Under the pieces are notes generated by a model that saw only the letters and a list, made by a program, of their open reading frames with translations, had not been told where the DNA came from and ran no database searches. Shown piece after piece: positions 22,353-32,899 of a stretch of DNA of 64,000 nucleotides. Source of the DNA: Amyelois transitella. Taxonomy: Eukaryota; Arthropoda; Insecta; Lepidoptera; Pyralidae. The stretch lies in NCBI RefSeq assembly GCF_032362555.1, contig NC_083518.1, forward strand, positions 7,390,501 through 7,454,500. The letters run 5' to 3'. Each line of letters opens with the position of its first letter. The stretch's first letter is position 1. The position numbers and the translations under genes are program-made.

Positions 22353-24029
22353 AGTGTTTATTTCAAATTCGATTTTAACATTTTTCTTTGCAAAATTATT
22401 TTATGATAAGTACTGAAATATAAATAACTTACTTGTTAACCGACTTTTGAATTTTAGGTAACATTTTATAACTTTTAGACAATTTTTTTTAATATATGTA
22501 GTGATTACTTAATTGATTATTTGTATTTCATGTTTATTTTATTTTATTTTTTTTAAATAAAATAAAAGTAAAATTTCATGTTAAAATATAAGAATGTTTT
22601 TTATGACATTTTTAAATCATAACGACTTGATGTTTAATTATTTAATACAAATTGCGCTTGACTGTACATTTTGGGCTCCAATAATAGATTTTTTTTTATT
22701 TATGTCCGGTCCCCGTTACTAGAAGAAATAAATGAATCAAGAAACAATGAAAATGTCTTATCATTGTTGGATCTACGCCTGAAAATGTATATTATGTCCT
22801 ATGTATTCTCTCTTTCTATAGATATCTTTTGCTACCTACTACTAAGTTATAGAAAGCGAGAGAATATATAAAAATGCACTGTCAATGGTAGTAAATGGGC
22901 TGGTTATTCAACTGATGTTACATGCAAATATGAAATGGAAATAATTTTAATTCAATTGACCATTGAATGGATTTTTTTATTTATTAATTAATTACATATA
23001 TCGATATCCATCCTACTTCATAGAATTCATCAGTTACCTAGGTAAGTAAATAAAAAAAAATTTTTTGATATAAAAATATTTATTATAGTCATAATTTTTT
23101 TCAAGATCATCATATATTATATAATAATAAAATTATATTAAATTTGGTATTTACAAAGAGTATTCTTTAATCTACTTAATAAGGAAACATTATAATACGA
23201 AACTTTACTTAAAAAGCTATAATGACAACTGAGTAATGAGCCTATTTGATTAATACAAAATATCTATTTGACATCCATTATAGGCACTTACTTCCTATAA
23301 TAAGAACGGGAAAAGTTTATGCATATAAAAAAAACAGACTACGCTATTTCAAACGGTAGGTACCAACAAATAATGGAGCGTTCAATTATGACGTAACGCA
23401 ATTTTGAAGAATTTTGAATTGTGTTAAGTTCGTGTTTGAACAGTATTTTATTATTTTTTTAAGATTATACATTTTCAAAATGTGACGTCACGATATTTAG
23501 TTAGGACCCCTATTACCCACTTGTCACACAATGTCACATTTCCCCGAAATTTATGGATGAACGCATATTTATTGAGAAACATAAAAAAAGAGCGTTGAAG
23601 GCAGCAAATATTAATTGCATTTAGGCTTCAGACTCACACTTTACAGTTCCTTACTATATTGTACCTAATCAAATCTACATTCAGACATCAAAGGCATGCA
23701 TTATAAGTACTCAGATAAGTTTTCTGAAAAAACTTGTCAGTACCACGCGGTTTAGTCATTGGACTCATAACTTTTGGTGAGAGAATTTCACAAAAGAGTT
23801 GACTGGTTTCGTTTCCATAATAAAACGGCAATGTATGGAGGTGCAACACGTTCCTGGCTTGTGGAAAATCCTTTAACGGCCGTTTGTATTACAACAACAA
23901 ATGTAATTAAGTTTTAATCTTACTTTTGTTTAGAATATTTTAGCTACAAACCGTGATTAACTGAAACAGACCTTAGTACATCCGCATAGACTCTTAATTA
24001 CACTGCAGTGCAATTAACTCTATAATATA

Positions 24030-24084
24030 GATCAATAGAAACAAACTTGTATATAGTCTATATACAAGTTTGTTTCTATTGATC
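24030..24084. repeat. Perfect 27-bp palindrome with 1-bp spacer
   Basis: 24,030-24,056 is the exact reverse complement of 24,058-24,084. The A copy (near 34,972-35,000) holds only one arm, in diverged form ('aagtttgtttcttgactgat'). The second arm therefore arose after the segmental duplication. Confidence 0.9.
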
Positions 24085-24847
24085 CTATTGAAAACAGAAA
24101 TTTCTTATTGTTTTTTGTTTGTTCGGAACATCTCAAACAAAAAACAAGGACCAAAATAGATATTTATATATCCCACAGAAATCGTATATTGCACTGTATT
24201 GTAATATAGCAGTCTTCTTACAAAGTTGGTTTTTAATAACTGGGGTTATTTAAAGTTAATAGTTTGGTTCGAGCTTTATTTAGAATAGGTAGATTATATC
24301 GTAAATGTAATGTACGGTATAACAAATTTATTTATTTTGGCGCGGTTTAATGAATTGCGGTCGAATAACCTTATTTCCACCAAAAAGAAAATAACTTTCT
24401 GATACCGTAGGTAACGATAATTGAGAGAAAAATTAGGTGGTATAATAATTACAGTGAACGATTTAACAGTATTGTTAAAGATTTCTGTTAACAATAATTG
24501 TAAATGTTTTGAGTTAAACACACAAAGTTTAGTGCAAATGGGTATTAAAGGATTGTCGACAATCCGAAATAATAAATAGTTACGTAACAAAAACGTTCAT
24601 AAGGCCATCTTGGTTAGATCTATAGGTTAAAAAAAGGCCGATAAGAAATCATTAGGAAACCCTTAGCTTTGTCATCCATGCAAAATTCAATCCAAAAGTA
24701 ACTAAGTAGTGAACCTAATTGAAATTAAAGGATTATAGTAAATTTAAATTTTATATGACGGTGTAACAATGTCCCTTGTACTATGACTAATTTAATTAGG
24801 CGCGGTGCATTTGAGTGAAAAGGGGAATATTAAAACGTATGATATCC

Positions 24848-24904
24848 ATAGCTTGACCGTTACAGCTGTACTCTACATGGGTACATCGGTTACGGTCAAG
24901 CTAT
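24848..24904. repeat. 13-bp inverted repeat hairpin in copy B only
   Basis: ATAGCTTGACCGT (24,848-24,860) and ACGGTCAAGCTAT (24,892-24,904) are exact complements around a 31-bp loop. The equivalent place in copy A (about 35,780) lacks the whole block, so it was inserted in B or lost from A. Confidence 0.8.
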
Positions 24905-25239
24905 AGTCGTTTACTTACTAACAACATTTAGTTACATAAACACTGGTATACTATAAGTATAATATATTTATATAAGTAAACAATTGTTTACTCCCTGTAT
25001 AGCGGGGGTAAACTAAATACTGTAGTATAAGAAATATACTTTACGCTGTTATTTTAATATTCACTTTTATCACTTTTTAAATTAAACGTTTCATTTAAAT
25101 AATACCATCAGCTACTTTATTCACAAATATGGGAAACTACCTACAACTACGGGAATAACCATTTGTTAGGAAGTTATCATTACATCGTTCGTGTTCATTC
25201 ATTATTAGAAAAGGAAAACATTCATTCATTTTACATTTG

Positions 25240-25320
25240 ACTCGTCGCGCGTCGATAGCGTGTCCGTAACGCGCGCTTTTACGTTACGAACACGGTACGG
25301 GCTCCCGACGCGCGACGAGT
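25240..25320. repeat. GC-rich 81-nt hairpin in copy B only
   Basis: Outer arms ACTCGTCGCGCGTCG and CGACGCGCGACGAGT are a perfect 15-bp match. An inner pair, GTGTCCGTAACG with CGTTACGAACAC, adds 12 bp with one mismatch. It lies about 400 bp below the stop codon of the chimeric gene, within AT-rich sequence. No copy is seen at the matching site in A. It may be a small inverted-repeat element or a structured RNA. Confidence 0.7.
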
Positions 25321-25721
25321 TAAAATAAAATTTAAAACAAACATTTCCCACAGAACATGTTCTTCTTAAAGCCAGTTGATTAATTAATCGTTACTTCATT
25401 TAAAAAAACATTAATATGATAAAAAAAACGTTTCGTTTGGGCGACAATTCTCAAAACCTTTTTGTGAATAAAGTGCAGACAATTTAAAGTTTGGCTGTTT
25501 ATGTTTCACTCTTTTTACGCTTGGCAAAAGCCTTTACGCTGCTTTTTGTGCAGCCTTATTATTTATATCAGCACACACCCAACCAAACCTTACTTGAAAA
25601 ACCATCAATGTCCCACGCCTAAAGCCGTAAAACGTATAAAATATACCTACATTGCCATGTACAAGTTAAGAAGTAAGGTAAAAACTATCTTAGATAATAA
25701 TAAGTTAAGAACTAGGTATGT

Positions 25722-28700
25722 TTACTTGGAACTTTTCATGTCGTTGAAACTGCTGCCCCATTCGACACGGCCACGATCTGCCAAAATATTGTTTGACATT
25801 AATTATTAGACATTTGGCATATTGGTCTCTCTATACACTTAAATGAAAAGCTGCATTGATTTTTATGTAGGTACTATTAGAATATTTTTTGATGAAATTT
25901 TAAATAAGTACCTTTAATTTAACTTTTTAGCGGTGAAAGTAGTTAGGTATTATCTTTGTGTAATTTATTTGTTCTACGCTTTAAGTAGGTACTATTTTAG
26001 AATATATATACATATTTCGATATAGCTATGTATATAGCCATTACATGGTAAAATTGCCTTATTTTAAATACGGCCTACGGAGGCACCCTGTGCTCCTTTC
26101 CATAGAGATGAGGATGTAACAGGGACTAACGTCAAGGCGAAGAACAAAATATCAACCAAACGTGGCCTTCGAATCTTTTCGAGACAGTTCTCTGTATATA
26201 CGGAAAGGGATATATGTAGACGTAAGATTAATAAGGCGCGGTACTAAGCAAACTTTTTTTTTAAACTTACCAGCCCGTAGAGGGGTGGCTGGCTTGTTTA
26301 TCTTCTCGGTACTTGTAGATTGACGGACCTTCCAGGCAACTGTATAAATAAATTGTAATAATAGATTATTAATACTCAATAAAAATAAGGTGTCTGTATG
26401 TAGGTACATTAAAATATTAAAAAAAAAACAAATAGTCGAGGGTTTAAGAGTAACCAAGAAAAACTATTTTTTAAATTCTTGTCTGTCTTTCTGATATGGT
26501 GTGTTTTCACAAGTAGATTACATATAATAAGGAGCGTTATCTAATCGTTTAGTTTCGTCAAAATCGGTTACGGGCGAAAGAAATTTTGGCCAATTGAAAA
26601 TTTATTTCAAGTGAAGCTTGATACAGAGTCGAATGCGGTTTACATAAACGTAAAAAAAATATTTAGATAAAGCTTGAATTCCTACTTTGTTTGACCCAAT
26701 TCCCTATATTTGTAGTTTTAGAATTAACTATAATTGTAGTTACCGCAGGTTACGCGAAAAGCGACAAACGCGGCACCTAGTATCAAAATATTAAATTTTT
26801 ACCTTCCTTTGACGTTTTGCACTCTGGCGTGATTTTCCTGAGAATTTTCTTGGTACCTGTGGAAAATTATCATTGTAATATTGCCGTGTTGTTCGCGGCA
26901 CTTAGTTATTTAGAATAGGACTAAACCATCTTATTCCCATGGATGTCAGGAAGAAAAGGAGCACATTCATCTCTTCCCTTGCAGATTGTAAAAGTCAATC
27001 AAGTAAAATAATTATAAACTTGGGGTTCTTCTTTTAATCTATGGGCTAGCAACCTGTCACTTTTGATTCTTAATTCCATGTCCTTTCCTGGATTAAGTGC
27101 CAGTTACATACTCACTACACTCTGGAGAGGAACCCGGAGTATGCCATTGACCATGGATCTTGGATTGGGTGAGTTGGGTTTTCACACGAGACGATTCCCA
27201 TCTGAACTCCGTAACCATTGCAGGTAAACCTGACTTGTGTTGCATCGATCATGGTTAAACTATACTCTGTAAAATATAGCTTGATACCTGCGACATTAGC
27301 GAGTACGTTTTAAAGACAGCTATAAGAAATTTTCTCTTGAAAATGTTCAAGTTATTAATTTTTAATAAAACATTTGTATACAAAAATACAAGCTGTTTTC
27401 AATAATGAACACGTTCCAATTGAGATACGACTAAAAACCGTAACTAATGTGCCTAAACAGAGTGTAGTTGCCTGCATGTGCAGTGTCCAAGTTTCCTAAC
27501 GATGTTTTCCCTCAACGTAAGAGCATCGGTATGTGTTCAAACTAATGTACATAGCTTCGAAATTGTTCAGTGGTAGGTACATGGCCTAGGTGGGATTCGA
27601 ACCTGTGCCTTTCTGCGCATCACGCATTGGTGGCAGTAGTCGAATCGGTAAAGTTACACCACCTTACTCCATCTCAATCGACAGTCTCAATTCCGTCATT
27701 ATGACATATAGCTGGCCTTAGGTATGGTCTTTTCAAGACTGTTGGCTTTTTTACTCCAAAAGAAAACGTATAAACATTATCATAATTAAATATTCTTTTA
27801 GGCGATTGGCTAGCAACCCGTCACTATTTGAATCTCAATTCTATCAAAAAGCTAAACAGCTGAACGTCTTTTCAAGTTTGTTGGCTTTGTCTACCCCGCA
27901 AGGGATATACAAAGCGTAAATATAGTCGTGATGATATGTATGTATGTATAAATTAATATTAAATGATATCCCAATCAATAACAAATGTTTTCATTGTTCT
28001 TACATTCAAATTTCGCTTTGCGCTCTGGTGCGTTATTCTTTAGAAGGGTGGCGGCATCTGTGCAAAAATATCATAGGCATTTAATACCGAAATAGTGCCG
28101 TGTGGTTCCCGGCGCTTTTTAAGGTTATGGGCTAAGAACCTGTCGCTATTTTAATCCAGCCGAACGTGGCTTTTCGATTTTAGCAAGACTGTTGAATCTG
28201 TCTAATCAGTAAAATCTGGCACGCCATCTACTTATAGATAGGTATAATAAATGAATTGATTTGATTGGAGGAGAAAAAGTTGAGCAAGTGAAAGAGTTTG
28301 TATATCTAGGATCAAAGTTTACATCAGATGGCAAGTGTGATAGCGATATTGAAAGGAGAGTGAACGCGGGGAACATGGTGAATGGAGCTTTGCATGCCTT
28401 TATGAGCAGTCAGAAACTATCCAAAAAGGCTCGACTGGCTGTGCATGGGGGCGTGTTGGTCCCGACATTAATGTATGGGAGTGAAAGTTGGGTATGGCAA
28501 AAGAGGCACGAAAGCATGAAAGTGGAAATAAGAGCGTTAAGGTAGGTACTCCTTAATCCGGTCACTCAATTTCACACCCAACATACTTGTTGGGTGTGAA
28601 ATTGAGTGACCGGATAAGGAACAGCGTGATAAGGGAATGTTGTGATGTGAAAGAAGATGTAGTTACAGGAATAGAAAAGTGTATGTTGAGATGGTTCGGT

Positions 28701-31562
28701 CATGTGGAGAGGATGAATGAAAACAGGTTGACTAAGCAGATATACAAGGAGAGTGTGGAGGGAAAGGTCGGAGTGGGAAGACCTAGACGAACGTATCTTG
28801 ATCAAATTAAGGACGTCCTGGTAAAGAGTCAGGTCAAAAGTACCCGAAACCGAGCTTGCATGAAGAGAGTTATGAATGTGGATGAAGCGAAGGAAATATG
28901 CAGAGATCGTGGCAAGTGGAAAGAGGTAGTCTCTGCCTACCCCTCCGGGAAAGAGGCGTGATTTTATGTATGTATGTATAATAAATGAAGGTAGGTACAT
29001 AAGAGATTTGGCAAATCTGTGCCACGTACATATACGTACGTCTGACTTTTATAATAAAAATCATTACTGAGAAGTCTCGGTTGTATAATACTCACTAGAT
29101 GAACCTGTGCTATTCCTCCGCGAGTTGTTGCCTGTGGACGAGCACGATGGAGATGGTGAAACCTGTAACAACCGATTCAAATCCTAGAGGAAACCTACAC
29201 ATACAACTGGATGCTCAACCAGGATATATATTTTCTACTAGCTGTTGCGCACGACTTCCTTCGCCTTAAAAGGTTATTGACAATTTTTCATCCACTCTTT
29301 TAAATCCTTCGCCCCCTTTTTTTTGCAATAAAATGTAGCCTTTCTCAGAGACTACTATTTCTGTACTAAATTCCATAAAAATCGGTTAAGTGGTTTGGGC
29401 TTGAAGGCGTTACAGACGTTACGTAAAGACGTTATATATGGATGACTAGAGGCTGCCCGCGACTTCGTCCGCGTGGAATCAATCCCGCGGGAACTCCGGG
29501 ATAAAAAGTAATAGCTTATATGTTATTCTGGGTCTTCAGCTACCTACATACCAAATTTCATCGTAATCGGTTCAGAAATTTTGCGCGGAAGAGTAACATC
29601 CATACTGACATCCTTACATACTCACAAACTTTCGCATTTATAATATTAGTAGGATTTTGCGACATGTGGTTAGCTCGCATGGCATAGAAAGGGCTGAGAC
29701 AAAATATTGTATAAAACACTTACACTCCTAACATCTGCTTCATTATTTTGTTCTTTGAGTTGAAGGTCTTCCTGCAATGAAATAAAAGTTCATTGAAAAT
29801 TTTTCATCCCCTCTTTTAACCCCTTCTCTCCCCTTTTCCGCAATAAAATTAAACCTTTCTCAGGGACAACTCTATTTCTGTATTACATTTCATCAAAATC
29901 GGTTCAGTGGTTTAGCGGATGGTAGGATGATTTTGCGACTTAAAACACTTACTCTCACAACATCTGCTCCAATTCTCTTTTCTTCGAGTTGAAAGACTTC
30001 CTGCAATAAAATAAAAATGTTTACTTATGCAGTGCCTTTGTCCAGTCGAATGGGTTTATTCAAAGACGTAACACAACATAACAATATAATCACGTCTATA
30101 TTCCTTGCAGGGAAGACAGAGTCAACAGTCATCTAATGACTGAACACGTTCAGCTGTTCGGCTTAATGATAGAATTGAGATTCAAACAGTGACAGGTTAC
30201 TAGCCCATCGCCTAAAAGAGAAATCAAGTATATACCCACCTAAGCCTGTCCCTTAGTCGCCCATTACGACATCCATGGGAAGGAGATGGAGTGGTCTAAT
30301 TCTTTTTTTTCTTTTGGTGCCGGGAACCACACGGCACTAAAGACCTTATTACTAAGCGGATGCTTAGTAATAGGGTCCCGTTTTTACCTTTTACGTACCC
30401 GTGTTACCTAGAAACACGTATACCTTTTACGTATACGTGTTTTTAGTTACAGAACCCTAAAAATTATGACGTATTTTGAATAATCTGTTTTAAATATTTC
30501 CTAATAGTGTTACTGATATGTGCTTTATAGCTGTTGTTTGTAGGTTTTATAAGCGCTCAATTCACGAATTCCTAATTTTAGGTTTAAATGATTTTCAGTT
30601 TTGGATTACTTGCAATTAAGTATATTCTTAAATTAACATGTTATTCACCATCATCGGTTAATTTTGAATTTCAAAAGAAACATAAGAATTTTTTTGGGAC
30701 CTATTGAAGTAAATAGTAAAGTAATTTAAGATTGTAGCGTAGTACTTAGTTGCAGAATATGTTAGTAGGTAGGTACCTACTTATACAAAAAAAACAGTTT
30801 GCAAAATAATTTTGTAATTTTTTTACCATTGAGTGATTCGTTGGGCGTGGGGTTTTACCCCATTTGGCAGTAATATATCAAGAGAAAGAAATAATGAGCT
30901 TAATAAATTGATTTTTTTTTATAATTGTGGGTAAAAAATAAAACTTTTTGAAATAAATTGAACAGTTATTTCAGTACTGGTAGAACTTAATGAGAAAGCT
31001 ACGTTAGTTTAACGGCTTCATTCATGGTGTTGTCGCATTAATTTCATATTCTAAGCTCACCAGACCCCAGGCACGAATGCAACTGGGAACTCGCTAAGGT
31101 GAGAGAGCTTACCTCAGGAATTTCCGTATCAACCGATATGAAATTTGTATCTGAACTTGATGATGGGCATCGTGGCTTAGGAGACACTGTATATAGTATG
31201 GTATCGGTGTCTGCACGTTTCAGAGGCTCCGTTGATACCTTGTCTTCTTTTGCTTCTATTTCCTCGCTGATATCTGCAGACTCTGGTTCAGTTTCTTCAA
31301 GTAGTTCTGGTAGCATATTAACATTTAAGTTATCTTCGGCCTCATTGTTCTCGTCCTGTTTTGTTAAATTAAAGAACGGAATAGTTTCTATAAACTTATT
31401 CCAAGCTGTAATTTGTTCCGAAAATTGTGTTATGGTGTCATTTTGTTTTATAATAACTTCCTCCAATTCGTCAACTTTCTGAGCAAGGAAGTCTACATTT
31501 GCTTTAATCATCATTATTGATTTATCTAAAGAAGATAACGGACCCATTTTGTTTTTAAACAT
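25722..31562 (-). CDS. Chimeric gene: coiled-coil N-terminus plus maelstrom C-terminal tail
   Basis: Eight exons: 31562-31113, 30000-29953, 29771-29724, 29162-29096, 28057-28004, 26856-26803, 26339-26271, 25777-25722. All are GT-AG and phases agree throughout, giving 281 residues ending at TAA. Exon 1 (residues 1-150) starts MFKNKMGPLSSLDKSI, has a predicted coiled coil at about 10-60 (FLAQKVDELEEVIIKQN) and an acidic Ser-rich remainder. I do not recognise it. Exons 2-8 (151-281) are paralogous to mael exons 7-11: exon 4 shares 12 of 22 residues (PSCSST) and the last exon 9 of 18 (RGR, SFN, SK-stop). Exons 2 and 3 are both copies of mael exon 7; exons 5 and 6 are both copies of mael exon 9. 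The HMG box and MAEL domain are absent. Splicing is predicted, not observed; an alternative is a pseudogene still looking intact. Confidence 0.65.
26880..27080 (+). repeat. SINE, family 1 (diverged)
   Basis: Sense-plus copy beginning 'gccgtgttgttcgcggcact', with 'cccatggatgtc' and 'gggctagcaacctgtcactt'. It lies in an intron of the chimeric gene, antisense to it. Confidence 0.65.
27095..27665 (-). repeat. tRNA-derived SINE (diverged)
   Basis: On the minus strand the head at about 27,665-27,590 has a tRNA-like A box and a B box (GGTTCGAATCCCACC), then 'aggccatg'. The body includes the block around 'tctggagaggaacccgg' and 'accatggatcttggattggg', shared with the copy at 32,900-33,310. Confidence 0.65.
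27685..28210 (+). repeat. Cluster of three family-1 SINE fragments
   Basis: Fragments at 27,685-27,775, 27,795-27,955 and 28,090-28,210, all sense-plus. The second ends in the (ATGT)n tail ('gatatgtatgtatgtata'). The third begins 'gccgtgtggttcccggcgc'. They flank exon 5 of the chimeric gene (28,004-28,057). Confidence 0.65.
28255..28985 (+). mobile_element. RTE-type LINE 3' fragment
   Basis: Plus-strand translation ([20 protein letters not shown] ... [20 protein letters not shown]) matches the C-terminal third of the 824-codon frame at 56,435-58,909. It ends with the same 'ggcgtgattttatgtatgta' tail. The frame is interrupted by an inserted inverted segment at 28,546-28,587 and by small indels. 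It lies in the intron between exons 4 and 5 of the chimeric gene, antisense. Confidence 0.9.
28550..28620. repeat. Quasi-palindrome inside the RTE fragment
   Basis: 28,550-28,583 is the reverse complement of 28,588-28,620 apart from one extra A, around a 4-nt loop TACT. The right arm is normal RTE sequence; the left arm is an added inverted copy, because the element at 56.4-58.9 kb lacks it. Confidence 0.9.
29238..29440 (-). mobile_element. Helitron-like element (degraded)
   Basis: On the minus strand it ends in CTAG next to T (plus 'a|ctagctgttgcgcac'), with a decayed 'gacttccttcgcc' terminal block. It abuts the better-preserved Helitron that starts at 29,446. The 5' end is not certain. Confidence 0.5.
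29446..29654 (-). mobile_element. Non-autonomous Helitron (209 bp)
   Basis: Read on the minus strand it begins TCCTACTAATATTATAAATG and ends CGCGGACGAAGTCGCGGGCA...CTAG, between A and T. The family is related to the Helitrons at 13.4 and 14.9 kb but has a different 5' end. It lies in an intron of the chimeric gene. Confidence 0.8.
30085..30342 (-). repeat. SINE, family 1 (near full length)
   Basis: Carries all family-1 blocks in order: 'atcacgtctatattccttgc', 'gttcagctgttcggcttaat', 'gacaggttactagcccatcg', 'gacatccatgggaaggagat' and 'gtgccgggaaccacacggca'. It marks the approximate upper end of duplicated copy B. Confidence 0.85.
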
Positions 31563-31789
31563 TTTGAAGTGAGAGAATAACGTGTAGTACCTATAAGATA
31601 ACCACCTTGACTAACTAGTAACTCCGCAGTAAATGACGACTTGTCTTTGAGTGTAAGCGACGGGTAGACGTGATTTTTCTTAAAGATGTAGTCGTTAAGT
31701 GGTGCATTGATATCTAGGTATAATATTAGGTCCTTACATATGAAATTGGCGTTTGGTATAGGTGGAAGACGAATATTTTTTAATAATAA

Positions 31790-32160
31790 TATATTTATTT
31801 ATTCAAAGTAAGAACCATTATCTATGCATTTTTGCATTTGCATTATTATGTATGCAGAGATCGTGGCCAGTGGAAAGATGTAGTCTCTGCCTACCCCTCC
31901 GGGAAAAAGGCGTGATTTTATATATGTAAGCACTTTTGCCATCTCATAGGTATGTAGTTAATTAATCCCTTTACTAAAAAAAAACAATCATCTTTAAAGG
32001 TGGTTTGCCCTATCGGCGTTGAGTTTTTCTCTTACCTAAAAGAAGAAGTTATCCAAATTTCGAAAAAAATGGTAATCTGTTGGAGCACGGTCCGGGGAGT
32101 ACGGTGGATGTCTTAGACATTCCAATAGGCATGATGACAAGTTTTTTGTTTTGGGCTTAA
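31790..32160 (-). pseudogene. Mariner transposase C-terminal relic with nested RTE tail
   Basis: Minus-strand pieces HPPYSPDRAPTDYHFFRNLD (about 32,130-32,050) and KCIDNGSYFE (about 31,850-31,800) are the C-terminal part of a mariner transposase. Between them, at about 31,848-31,930 on plus, lies an RTE 3' end ('agagatcgtggccagtggaa' ... 'ggcgtgattttatatatgta'). The mariner copy was therefore already present when the RTE fragment arrived. It sits 230 bp above the chimeric gene's start codon. Confidence 0.75.
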
Positions 32161-32899
32161 TTTAGTTTCACAACAACTAAAACATTGGTCAAATAACGGC
32201 ATCAATAAACAATAAACTACCTGAGATATACGAAGTAACATAACACATTATTTGGACTAGTCCAAAACGCCCCTTACAAAACGCTACTCGAGTGTGTCGT
32301 CACACTAGAGTTACTTGTTCGCGAAATGAACTCCATTTGTATGGCAGCTACCTTTATTATTGCGTTTATGAATATGATGTCTTAATAAAAGTTATTGCAA
32401 ATTGTATTTATTCACTCCTGGCATAGTTATTTTTAAATAATTTCGAATTTTTTCAATGGACTTTCCCATCGTACCTACTTTGAAAGAATATCTATAAAAC
32501 GTATAGGGTGTCACAAATAAAACTAAAAATTCACGTAACGTATTTAATTACGTGTATTCTATCATGTTATTAAATCATTAATATTGTTTTGAGACCTCGT
32601 CACCATCCCTATTGAAACTCATCTAATTTGGTAGCTGTCTGTTGTGCAGTGGTGTCTAGCGTTGTCGTGAGCGGCAGTGGCGTGGAGCGATTGACCAGCC
32701 TCGTTTGTTCAGCTGCTAGCTTTTCCATCATATTTTGCAATTGCTGACAATTGACGTCTGTCGTATCGGCTGGCCAGATTTGAGAAAACGGTAATGGAGG
32801 ACACCGCTACTAGTCCACCACACGCTTACAAAACCTGTGAATTTGAATCATATTTCCACCATTAAACCATACTATGTATGTGTATCGAACTGATCGAAT

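Larger units (their letters stand above)
23060..30060. repeat. Segmental duplication, copy B (mael 3' half and flank)
   Basis: Direct-orientation, diverged copy of about 34,150-39,660. Shared landmarks outside exons include 'aatttggtatttacaaagag' (B 23,140; A 34,230), 'ctacaaaccgtgattaa' (B 23,944; A 34,921), 'aaagaaaataacttt' (B 24,383; A 35,270), 'gaggcgcggtgcatttgag'-like blocks (B 24,798; A 35,730) and an old tRNA-SINE (B 26,060-26,140; A 36,440-36,600). The order is preserved. Copy B is longer because of later insertions: an RTE fragment, SINEs, Helitrons and hairpins. Outer limits are approximate. Confidence 0.85.
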
